The position numbers and the translations under genes were made by a program. A stretch of DNA of 64,000 bases from Pirellulales bacterium. Lineage in GTDB: Bacteria; Planctomycetota; Planctomycetia; Pirellulales; PALSA-1355. Every line of letters starts with the position of its first letter. Position 1 is the stretch's first letter. The notes below the pieces were generated by a model. The model saw only the letters and a list, made by a program, of their open reading frames with translations, made no database searches and had not been told where the DNA came from. Where the stretch lies: contig JALHMI010000009.1 of assembly GCA_022844125.1 (NCBI GenBank), positions 1 through 64,000 on the forward strand, given 5' to 3'. This document shows positions 57,613 to 64,000 of this stretch, piece by piece.

Positions 57613-58799
57613 GTGGTGTAACCGTCAGCCTGCTTGTTCATCACCGTCGTCAGGGCCGAGGTCGAGATGGGAATCTCCGCTGCGATGTCCGCATCCGCAT
57701 AGCCGTGATTCGCCATCGCCTGCCCGCAGACCGAAACTTCCACGCCCGCGGCCTGCAGCGCCCGGATCAGCGGCAAGTTCGGGTTCTTCTCCGGCCCGAA
57801 CTTCGTCTGGTAGGCTGCGTCGCCCAGCACCGTGCCGGTCGCTTCGCCGTGCAGCACGATCGCAATCGTGATGTCAGACCCCTTGAGGCCCGCCGCCCCA
57901 TAAAGATTCAACAGCCGCGCCACCCGCTCGAGCGACTTGTTAAGCTCTTCTGGCTTTCCGCCGAGCGTGGCATCGATCACGACTCTCGCGCCGGCCCGGG
58001 GCGGCTCGATCGTTCCCGAGCGCGGCGCGACTCCGCCGTAGCCCGCGATGATTGGAAACACGCGCTGCGTCCCCGATGCCTTCGAGTCCGTTGCCGGCTT
58101 TATGTCGGCCTTCTCAAACACAACGAAGTAGTTTTCTTTCAAGAGATCGGCGTTCTCGCTGACCTTGCGAAATCCGGCCGCGATGATCTCCGACTCGAAC
58201 ACGTGCTGGCCGGCGCGCACGTGATCGAGCACCCAGTCGGTGCTGCGCCCGGGCTCGCGGCGAAAATCGATCAGCACCACGCGTCCACCCGGCTTCAGGG
58301 CCCTGTGCAGCGAGGTCATCGTCTTGTGCGGAAACTCGAAGTGATGGTACGTATCGCAAATGAACGCCAGGTCGACCGACGCCGGGGGCAGGCCCGTCGA
58401 GTCGACGCTCGCGAGCACGGTCTCGACGTTTTTCAGCCCCACCTCACGCGCCGACTTCTCGATGTGATCGAGAAAGTTCTGGGCAATGTCGACCGCCAGG
58501 ACCTTGCCCTCGGGCCCAACCGCTTCGGCAAACAGCCGCGTGAACAACCCCGTGCCCGCGCCGATGTCGGCCACGGCCATGCCGGGTTTGATCTCGCAGG
58601 CGGCGACGATCTCTTTGCGGCGCGAGTAAACCTCGCGACTTTCGACCTCAAATCGCTCGGTGAATTCTTTCGCGTCCGGGTTGCGGAAGGCGTCGTTGAT
58701 GCCTGGCTTGACGCTGGTTTCCTGGGCCATCGTCGTTGCCGCAGCGAAAAAGAAACCTAGTGTGGCGAAAGCCACCCGGAGAAAGGTGCGAAGTGTCAT
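57597..58799 (-). CDS. Exported SAM methyltransferase fused to a DsrE-like domain
   Basis: 400 aa. Signal peptide-like N-terminus (LRVAFATLGFFFAAATTMAQ). Residues ~60-235: class I methyltransferase with VADIGAGTGLFTRLFAEAVG, VLAVDIAQNFLDHIE, FICDTYHHFEFPHKTM and KPGGRVVLIDF. Residues ~250-400: DsrE/YchN-type domain (RVVIDATLGGKPEELNKSLERVARLLNLYG, ITIAIVLHG, VEVSVC358GQAMANHGY); the Cys is where DsrE sulfurtransferases carry persulfide. It follows SQR by 60 bases on the same strand. SAM is not known outside the cytoplasm, so the signal is puzzling. Confidence 0.85.
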   Translation of the reverse strand: MTLRTFLRVAFATLGFFFAAATTMAQETSVKPGINDAFRNPDAKEFTERFEVESREVYSRRKEIVAACEIKPGMAVADIGAGTGLFTRLFAEAVGPEGKVLAVDIAQNFLDHIEKSAREVGLKNVETVLASVDSTGLPPASVDLAFICDTYHHFEFPHKTMTSLHRALKPGGRVVLIDFRREPGRSTDWVLDHVRAGQHVFESEIIAAGFRKVSENADLLKENYFVVFEKADIKPATDSKASGTQRVFPIIAGYGGVAPRSGTIEPPRAGARVVIDATLGGKPEELNKSLERVARLLNLYGAAGLKGSDITIAIVLHGEATGTVLGDAAYQTKFGPEKNPNLPLIRALQAAGVEVSVCGQAMANHGYADADIAAEIPISTSALTTVMNKQADGYTTIVVP

Positions 58800-58859
58800 G
58801 CGAGGTCGCCTGTCTGGGATTGGGAGCAGGTTGAACGAGGTACCTGATTATCAGCGAGG

Positions 58860-60053
58860 TCAGGCTCGCCCCTTGAGCATTCCGTGCCAATACAACAGCG
58901 GCAGCAAATAGCGCTTCACCAGCCACATGCTCCACCGCTCGCGCGACTGATCGATCGGAAACGTCTCTTGCGGTTGCTTGTCGTAGTCGAACTCGGCCAT
59001 GACCAGTTTACCGTAGCCGGTCACCAGCGGACACGAAGTATATCCGTCGTAAGTCGCGTCGGGCACCTGGCCCGCGATCGCGGCGCGCAGGTTTTTCACC
59101 AGCACGGGCGCTTGCTTACGAATCGCGGCCCCGGTCTTCGAAGTGGGGAGGTTGCTGCAGTCTCCGAGGGCAAACACATTCGCATATCGCCTGTGACGCA
59201 GCGTCTGCCGATCGACGTCGATCCAGCCTTGCTCGTCGGCCAGAGGACTTGCGGCCAGGAACGTCGGCGGTCCCATCGGCGGCGTCACGTGCAACAGGTC
59301 ATACGGCAGGGTGATGCGTTCGCCCGATTCCAGGCTCTTGAACACGGCTTCGTGCTTTTCGGGGAGGATCTCGACCAGTTCGTGCTGAAAGCGGCAGTCG
59401 ATCGCCTTCCGTGCGATCACTTTCTCGAGCGTTTTGCGGTATCGCTCGACTGCAAAGATGTTCGGCAAGGCCGACATGTAAATCACGTTCGCCTTCTCGC
59501 GTACGCCAGCCTTGCGAAAATGCTCGTCCGCTAGGTACATGATTTTCTGCGGCGCTCCGCCGCATTTCACGGCGCCCGAGGGGTTGGTGAAGATCGCGTT
59601 GCCCCCTTTGAATTCGCGAATCGCCTGCCAGGTGAAGTCGACCGTGCCGAACGAATAGTTGCTGCACACGCCGCCCTTGCCGAGCGACTCGCGCAGCCCG
59701 GGGATCTTGTCCCAGAAGATCTGCAAGCCGGCCGCGACGATCAGCCAGTCGTAGGTGATCGTCTTTCCGTCACGGGTGCGAATCGTGTTTTCGGCGGGCA
59801 GAAACACGGCCGCCGCATCGCGGATCCACTGCACGCCGCGCGGCATCACCGCTGCCTCGCTCCGCTCGGTTATCTGCTTGGGCGCGACACCGGCTCCGAC
59901 CAGCGTCCACAGTGGCTGGTAGTAGTGCTTGTCCGACGGCTCGAGCACCGCGATGTCGAGTCGCTTGCCCCAAAGCCTCGCCAGCCGAGCCGCAACGGTA
60001 ATGCCGGCCGTTCCTCCACCAACGATCACAACCTGGTGATGAATCGCTTCCAT
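58860..60053 (-). CDS. sqr: Sulfide:quinone oxidoreductase (human SQRDL type)
   Basis: 397 aa. FAD-binding VVIVGGGTAGITVAARLAR and a second nucleotide motif VFALGDCSNLPTSKTGAAIRKQ. The redox cysteines are C164 (AVKCGGAPQKIMYL) and C341 (YTSCPLVTGYGKLVMAEFDY); both segments are very close to those around Cys201 and Cys379 of human SQRDL, so this is a type II SQR. It oxidises sulfide, puts electrons into quinone and transfers sulfane sulfur to an acceptor thiol. The C-terminal LVKRYLLPLLYWHGMLKG gives membrane contact. Part of the sulfide operon. Confidence 0.93.
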   Translation of the reverse strand: MEAIHHQVVIVGGGTAGITVAARLARLWGKRLDIAVLEPSDKHYYQPLWTLVGAGVAPKQITERSEAAVMPRGVQWIRDAAAVFLPAENTIRTRDGKTITYDWLIVAAGLQIFWDKIPGLRESLGKGGVCSNYSFGTVDFTWQAIREFKGGNAIFTNPSGAVKCGGAPQKIMYLADEHFRKAGVREKANVIYMSALPNIFAVERYRKTLEKVIARKAIDCRFQHELVEILPEKHEAVFKSLESGERITLPYDLLHVTPPMGPPTFLAASPLADEQGWIDVDRQTLRHRRYANVFALGDCSNLPTSKTGAAIRKQAPVLVKNLRAAIAGQVPDATYDGYTSCPLVTGYGKLVMAEFDYDKQPQETFPIDQSRERWSMWLVKRYLLPLLYWHGMLKGRA

Positions 60054-60086
60054 GATGCTGATCTTGCCTGTCGAGAAGTTGAATGC

Positions 60087-60920
60087 TCAGAAGTAAACGT
60101 TTCGCAGGATCACGTACACGGCCACCGCAACGATCGCCACCGCGAACACGCGGGCCAGCATCGGCCCGGACAGCCGTTTCCCCAGTTGCTGGCCGGCGAA
60201 GAGGCCCGCCACGCCGCCGACGATGAACAGCAGCGTCATCGTCGGATCGATCTCCCGCCCAGCCGTGAGATGCGCGGTCACGCCCGAGACACTCACCAGC
60301 GCGATCACCATCAACGAGGTGCCGACGGCATGGTGCAACGACATTCCGCTAAACAACACCAGCGCCGGCACGATCACGAAGCCGCCACCGACGCCAAATA
60401 GTCCCGAGAGCACGCCCGTGGCCAGCCCGACGCAGACCAGCAGCAGTCCGCAGCGCGAGGTGAGCACCAGCCGCCCGGCCGCGTCGCGCTGACATGTCGC
60501 CGGACTGACATCCCCATTTGAGCAGGTTGCCGCATCGGTCTTTTGGCGAGTCGTGCCGCGCCACATCCGTACCGCGACATACAACATCAGTCCGGCAAAC
60601 GCGAGTAGCAGGACGGAGGCCGGGAGTTGTCCCGAGATCCAACTGCCGATCGGCGCGCCAAGCATACCGGCCATCGCGAAGATCAGTCCGGTTTGCAGTT
60701 CCACTTCGCCCAATCGCCAGCGATGCAGAAAGCCGGCAAACGACGTCGCTCCCACCGCGGCCAACGAGATGCCTACCGCCTGCGCGGCTGGCACACGGAG
60801 CCCATAAACCAGCAGCGGCACGGCAAAGATCGCGCCTCCGCCGCCAGTCAGTCCCAGCGAGAGCCCGACAATCCCGCCGCAGGCAATGGCGAGCATCAAG
60901 ATGGAGGAGGGATCGCTCAT
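60087..60920 (-). CDS. TauE/SafE-family sulfite exporter-like permease
   Basis: 277 aa from MSDPSSILML; an ATG 15 bases upstream is possible. About eight TM helices in two halves, each opening with the family signature: GLSLGLTGGGGAIFAVPLLVYG and GVLSGLFGVGGGFVIVPALVL. TauE/SafE proteins export sulfite, sulfoacetate or related C-S anions. Between SQR (33 bases downstream) and the dioxygenase gene (101 bases upstream), it would remove the sulfite produced. The middle loop is long and contains two cysteines. Confidence 0.9.
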   Translation of the reverse strand: MSDPSSILMLAIACGGIVGLSLGLTGGGGAIFAVPLLVYGLRVPAAQAVGISLAAVGATSFAGFLHRWRLGEVELQTGLIFAMAGMLGAPIGSWISGQLPASVLLLAFAGLMLYVAVRMWRGTTRQKTDAATCSNGDVSPATCQRDAAGRLVLTSRCGLLLVCVGLATGVLSGLFGVGGGFVIVPALVLFSGMSLHHAVGTSLMVIALVSVSGVTAHLTAGREIDPTMTLLFIVGGVAGLFAGQQLGKRLSGPMLARVFAVAIVAVAVYVILRNVYF

Positions 60921-61021
60921 GTTGGCTAACTGCAATGAAAGCTTCCGCCGGAAACCGGCGAGCCGTCGTGCTCTTGGGGAACATGACGACTGCCGCTCTC
61001 CAGGGACGCGCCGTTATTCTT

Positions 61022-62443
61022 TCATACTGTGGCCCGCGCGGGCCCTTGCACGACGCTCAGGCCGGCCTTCTTCCAGGCTTCGATGCCGCCCTGCATGTTG
61101 ATCACGTCGAAGCCCGCTCGCTGCAGCACGCTGGCCGCGATGGCCGAGCGTCCGCCGCTACGGCACTGCACGACCAGCGGTCGGTCGCGCTCGAGCGTGT
61201 GGAGCGATCGCAAGAGCGTACCTAGAAAGCAATGTTCGGTGCCATCGATATGCTCTTCCGCAAACTCCGTGGCTGAGCGAACGTCCACCAGCTGCACGCG
61301 ATCGCTCTCGATCGCTTCGCGCAACTCGGCCGGGGTCTCGGAACCGTAGGTCTCTTTGCGTAGCCGTAGTCCCCGCACTTCGTCGGCGTCGAAATATCCC
61401 GCCACGTTGTCGATGCCGATCGAACGCAGGCCGCGCAGGTTCGCGTCCAGCGCGGCGGTCGTCGTCAGCAGGTACAGCGGCTGGGTGTAGTCCACGAAGA
61501 AGCCGGCCCACTGCACGAGCGCTCCGCTCGGCACGTTGACGCTTCCGGCCACGTGCCCCGCGGCGAAGTCCCCGCTGCTCGTGGTGTCGATCACCATCTG
61601 CCGCTGGGCCAGGTCGGTGACTTGCCGCGGATCGAGGGCCGCGACGGTTGGCAACTCGCGCACCAAGGCCGGACCTTCCTTGTTCACTCGTTTCATGACG
61701 GCGAAGTAAAACGGCGTTTCCGGCTGATCCGCCAGGATATAGTTGACGAACTCCTGCTCGTCGTCGTATTGCAGAGCCGGATTGAATAGTTTTTCGTAGC
61801 CGACCGTGGAAGAGGGGATCGCTCCCAGGCCTTTGCCGCAGGCGCTCCCCGCTCCGTGAGCCGGCCAGATCTGCAAGTGATCGGGCAGTTCGCGGAACTT
61901 TCGCATCGAGTGAAACAGTTGGCGAGCGCCTTTCTCTGCACTCCCCACGAGGCCCGCCGCCGTTTCCAGCAGATCGGGCCGACCGATTGAACCGACGAAT
62001 ACGAAGTCGCCGGTGAAGATGCCCATCGGCTCGGTGGCGCCGCCCCCCTCGTCGGTCAGCATGAACGAGATGTGTTCGGGCGTGTGTCCCGGCGTATGCA
62101 CCACTTCGAGCTTGACGTTTCCCACGCGAAACGTGTCGCCATCGTGCACGAGCTGAACGTCATGCTGGTCGGCGAACAGGTACTTCCATTCGGCAGGGCC
62201 TTCGTCTGAGAGATACAGCTTCGCCCCGACCCGATCCGCCAGTTCGCGCGAGCCGGACACAAAGTCGGCATGGATGTGAGTTTCCGCCGCACCGACGATC
62301 CGCAGTCCCTCGACCGAGGCGGCTTCCAGATAGGGCTCAATGTTGCGGCCCGGGTCGATTACCAGCGCCTCGCCGCTTCGCTGGCAGCCAACCAGGTAGG
62401 ACGCATGGGCGAGCGATTTGTCGTAGAAGTATTTCAGTAGCAT
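61022..62443 (-). CDS. Persulfide dioxygenase-rhodanese fusion
   Basis: 473 aa. N-terminal metallo-beta-lactamase fold of the ETHE1/PDO type: GAAETHIHADFVSGSRELA, VHTPGHTPEHISF and GDFVFVGSIGRPDL; the Phe after HAD fits mono-iron enzymes of this group. Two rhodanese domains follow: the first (SGDFAAGHVAGSVNVPSG, LLTTTAALD) has lost its cysteine, the second keeps it in VVQCRSGGRSAIAA. It would oxidise glutathione- or other persulfides to sulfite and make thiosulfate with the rhodanese. Soluble, no signal. Central gene of the sulfide operon. Confidence 0.9.
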   Translation of the reverse strand: MLLKYFYDKSLAHASYLVGCQRSGEALVIDPGRNIEPYLEAASVEGLRIVGAAETHIHADFVSGSRELADRVGAKLYLSDEGPAEWKYLFADQHDVQLVHDGDTFRVGNVKLEVVHTPGHTPEHISFMLTDEGGGATEPMGIFTGDFVFVGSIGRPDLLETAAGLVGSAEKGARQLFHSMRKFRELPDHLQIWPAHGAGSACGKGLGAIPSSTVGYEKLFNPALQYDDEQEFVNYILADQPETPFYFAVMKRVNKEGPALVRELPTVAALDPRQVTDLAQRQMVIDTTSSGDFAAGHVAGSVNVPSGALVQWAGFFVDYTQPLYLLTTTAALDANLRGLRSIGIDNVAGYFDADEVRGLRLRKETYGSETPAELREAIESDRVQLVDVRSATEFAEEHIDGTEHCFLGTLLRSLHTLERDRPLVVQCRSGGRSAIAASVLQRAGFDVINMQGGIEAWKKAGLSVVQGPARATV

Positions 62444-62499
62444 CGCAGCACCTGTCAGTGGGGTTGAATCAATTCATTGAATGGATCGCTGGCCAGCCA

Positions 62500-63078
62500 T
62501 CAGCCGCAGCACTTGGGAGCTCCGCCACTCGGAGAGTTCGCCGCGCTGCAAGTTTTCGGAGCCTGGTTCCACGGCATCCGCGCGAGCATCAGGGCCATGC
62601 CGCAGGTGTCGGTCACGCCGGCAAACACGAGGCCGCCACCGACCGCCGCGGCCCCCAAGGCAAAATAGGGATGGACCAGGACGGCCAGGACGCCGAACGT
62701 AGCCACCAGTGTTCCGGCTGCAATGCGAACCTGTCGCTCGAGCGAGATCGACTTCTGTCCTCGCTTCACCGGCAGACCGGCCTGCTCCCAGGCCTGCGTA
62801 CCACCTTCCACATTGACGACGTTGGCCACGCCGGCGGCCGTGAGCTTCTGGCAAGCCTGGCTGGCCCGACTTCCCGAGCGGCAAATGACGTACAGCGGTT
62901 CGCTGACGTGCCGGCCAGTGAATTGCGCGGGTTCCAACTCAGTGAGCGGCAGGTTTCGGGCGAAGCTGACGTGAACCTCGCCAAATTCGGCCGGCGTGCG
63001 GACGTCGATCAACTCGACCGGTGTGCCGGCGGTCAGTTTGTCGTGCAACTGCTGGGGCGAAATCGTGGTGACGGACAT
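62500..63078 (-). CDS. YgaP-like membrane rhodanese
   Basis: 192 aa. Rhodanese domain with active cysteine in VICRSGSRASQACQKL, then a DUF2892 two-TM region almost identical in plan to Escherichia YgaP: ERQVRIAAGTLVATFGVLAVLVHPYFALGAAAVGGGLVFAGVTDTCG (quoted here only as two TM helices ending in GVTDTCG), then MALMLARMPWN and a Cys-rich tail (TCSAAN, KCCG). It moves sulfane sulfur, possibly cyanide or thiosulfate sulfur, at the membrane. GAGGAGA precedes the start at 63078. First structural gene of the sulfide unit. Confidence 0.9.
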   Translation of the reverse strand: MSVTTISPQQLHDKLTAGTPVELIDVRTPAEFGEVHVSFARNLPLTELEPAQFTGRHVSEPLYVICRSGSRASQACQKLTAAGVANVVNVEGGTQAWEQAGLPVKRGQKSISLERQVRIAAGTLVATFGVLAVLVHPYFALGAAAVGGGLVFAGVTDTCGMALMLARMPWNQAPKTCSAANSPSGGAPKCCG

Positions 63079-63170
63079 GACTAGGTTCTCCTCGTTGGGA
63101 AATCCGTTCTGCGTTTGAGCACGGGCGACCTTGCCCGCACGTTGTGTGCTTTCCTTAAAACGTCGAAATG

Positions 63171-63184
63171 TCGGAATTGTTCTA
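63171..63184. promoter_or_regulatory. Degenerate copy of the ArsR-gene operator
   Basis: TCGGAATTGTTCTA matches 10 of 14 positions of the perfect palindrome at 63571, in the gap before the YgaP-like gene. It is a candidate second binding site for the regulator. Confidence 0.4.
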
Positions 63185-63220
63185 TGTGTGTGTTCAAAAA
63201 AATTTGGCGGCGAGAAGCTG

Positions 63221-63538
63221 CTACCGAGCGCCGGCGACGCCGAAGCGATCCTCGACGCAGCGGAGGATGTTTTTCAGGTGCGGTTCCACGACGCGGTAGT
63301 ACACCTTGCGGCCTTCCTTCTCGCTGGCCAGAAAGCCGCAGCGCTGCATCAGCCGCAAATGCTCCGACGCCATCGCGCTCGGCAGATCGCAGGCCTCGGC
63401 CAGCTCACCGACCGCGAAGTCGCCTTGCAACAGCATCTGCACCATCCGCAGGCGATGCGGATGCGCCAGCGTCTTGAGGCACTCGGCTGCCTGCCCGAGG
63501 GCCTCCAGATCGGTGAGTTTTAGCTTCGTCGTGGCCAT
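63221..63538 (-). CDS. ArsR-family regulator, BigR/SqrR-like
   Basis: 105 aa. HTH: LKTLAHPHRLRMVQMLLQGDFAVGELAEACDLPSAMASEHLRLMQRCGFLASEKEGRKVYYRV. Cysteines are C20, C50, C67 and C94; C50 (in the ELAEAC segment before the recognition helix) and C94 (near the C-terminus) are placed like the two sensing cysteines of BigR/SqrR, which form a tetrasulfide bridge with sulfane sulfur and leave DNA. First gene upstream of the sulfide unit, same strand. It would derepress the unit when sulfide or persulfide accumulates. Confidence 0.87.
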   Translation of the reverse strand: MATTKLKLTDLEALGQAAECLKTLAHPHRLRMVQMLLQGDFAVGELAEACDLPSAMASEHLRLMQRCGFLASEKEGRKVYYRVVEPHLKNILRCVEDRFGVAGAR

Positions 63539-63570
63539 GTTCCCTTTACGTCCTTCTACTACTCATTATA

Positions 63571-63584
63571 TCGGAATATTCCGA
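63571..63584. promoter_or_regulatory. Operator palindrome upstream of the ArsR gene
   Basis: TCGGAATATTCCGA is a perfect 14-bp palindrome 33 bases before the ArsR start, within an AT-rich promoter-like stretch. Inverted GGAAT/ATTCC half-sites fit ArsR proteins of the BigR group, and it also faces the divergent oxidase gene. Confidence 0.65.
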
Positions 63585-63771
63585 CCTGTCAAGTAGTTCA
63601 ATTCCAGATTCTGCTCGCCGGCGGGCCATCCTGAACGGCGGAGAAGCGGTGGGACAGGCCTCTCGGCGGCCATTCTGCTGCGTTTCGAGCCAGGCGCGGC
63701 ATTTGCAATCACGGACTGCGACATGCCGCCCGGTTGATCGATGTACCAGCAACCTGAGCTCATCGACTCGC

Positions 63772-64000
63772 ATGCTGAATCTGATTACCTATTTTTACTC
63801 TGCTCCGTTCGTCCCAGGGATCCTCCTGGCCGATGTCTGGCATGGCAAACATTCCGCCCTCGAACCGGCCGGAACCGCCGCCTCAGAAATCGCCACGTTG
63901 TTTTGGGCTATGGCTGTTGGGGCGGCCGTCATCTGGCTGTCGATGATCGTTCTCGGCGTCTACTGCTTCCGCACACACCAGGGGATGCACCCGCCGCGGC
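63772..64000 (+). CDS. Cytochrome c oxidase subunit II, N-terminal part
   Basis: Partial, running off the right edge after 76 codons. The frame starts MLNLITYFYSAPFVPGILL, continues HSALEPAGTAASEIATLFWAM and a TM helix VGAAVIWLSMIVLGVYCF, matching the N-terminal region of coxB products (leader, then ALxPAG..A..I..L.W, then TM1). The CuA domain would follow outside the window. It is divergent from the ArsR gene with 233 bases between. The start codon is the first in-frame ATG; no strong ribosome site is visible. Confidence 0.78.
   Translation, partial: MLNLITYFYSAPFVPGILLADVWHGKHSALEPAGTAASEIATLFWAMAVGAAVIWLSMIVLGVYCFRTHQGMHPPR

Overview
The window is GC-rich, densely coded and reads as a chromosomal segment of a Planctomycetota bacterium, most likely Pirellulales. 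The pointers are a cytochrome/DUF1549/DUF1553 protein followed by DUF1501, a second DUF1501 protein, two Cys-type sulfatases, three SUMF1-fold proteins (one with a PEP-CTERM tail), many Tat or Sec signal peptides, and a small 'FSLRSLFVLMLL' membrane protein. I saw no rRNA, tRNA, CRISPR array, transposase or phage gene. The organism assignment rests on gene content only.

Layout. 0.2-7.3 kb: DUF1501 protein; minus-strand unit of membrane protein, winged-helix regulator and FAD reductase; plus-strand endonuclease/exonuclease/phosphatase-fold protein and sulfatase. 7.5-11.4 kb: small unknown proteins, a TPR protein, a SUMF1 protein lacking the catalytic pair, DUF1801 and a metallophosphatase. 11.5-19.0 kb: exported sulfite-oxidase-fold protein, a genuine-looking formylglycine-generating enzyme, an unknown Tat protein, a PEP-CTERM SUMF1 protein, and an MlrC-RraA pair. 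19.4-25.4 kb: PilZ protein, monohaem cytochrome, P450-TetR pair, PhzF, cupin, CE15-type esterase. 25.5-37.0 kb: enoyl-CoA hydratase, DUF6807, PaiB, GH5, membrane-SRPBCC fusion, sulfatase-propeller fusion, HATPase-GNAT fusion and two proteins of unknown role. 37.2-43.9 kb: MarR plus a MacA-MacB-TolC efflux set. 44.0-52.2 kb: Deg-like protease, PSCyt/PSD1-DUF1501 pair, Gly-rich repeat protein, SgcJ-like protein. 52.5-57.5 kb: S4 protein and two large peroxiredoxin/cytochrome c/copper-monooxygenase fusions behind a TetR gene with a 24-bp palindrome. 57.6-63.5 kb: a sulfide-oxidation cluster (ArsR/BigR-like regulator, YgaP-like rhodanese, persulfide dioxygenase-rhodanese, TauE exporter, SQR, exported methyltransferase-DsrE fusion). 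The right edge enters a divergent cytochrome c oxidase subunit II gene.

How the parts fit. The enzyme at 12938-14053 keeps both catalytic cysteines of formylglycine-generating enzymes and could mature both sulfatases; the other two SUMF1 proteins cannot be assumed to. In the sulfide cluster, SQR would feed electrons from sulfide to quinone, the dioxygenase and rhodaneses would turn persulfide into sulfite and thiosulfate, and TauE would export sulfite. The extra gene, an apparently exported methyltransferase fused to a DsrE domain, is the least explained member. The other strong candidate for undescribed biology is the pair of Prx-haem-copper monooxygenase fusions, which keep complete PHM-like copper ligand sets.
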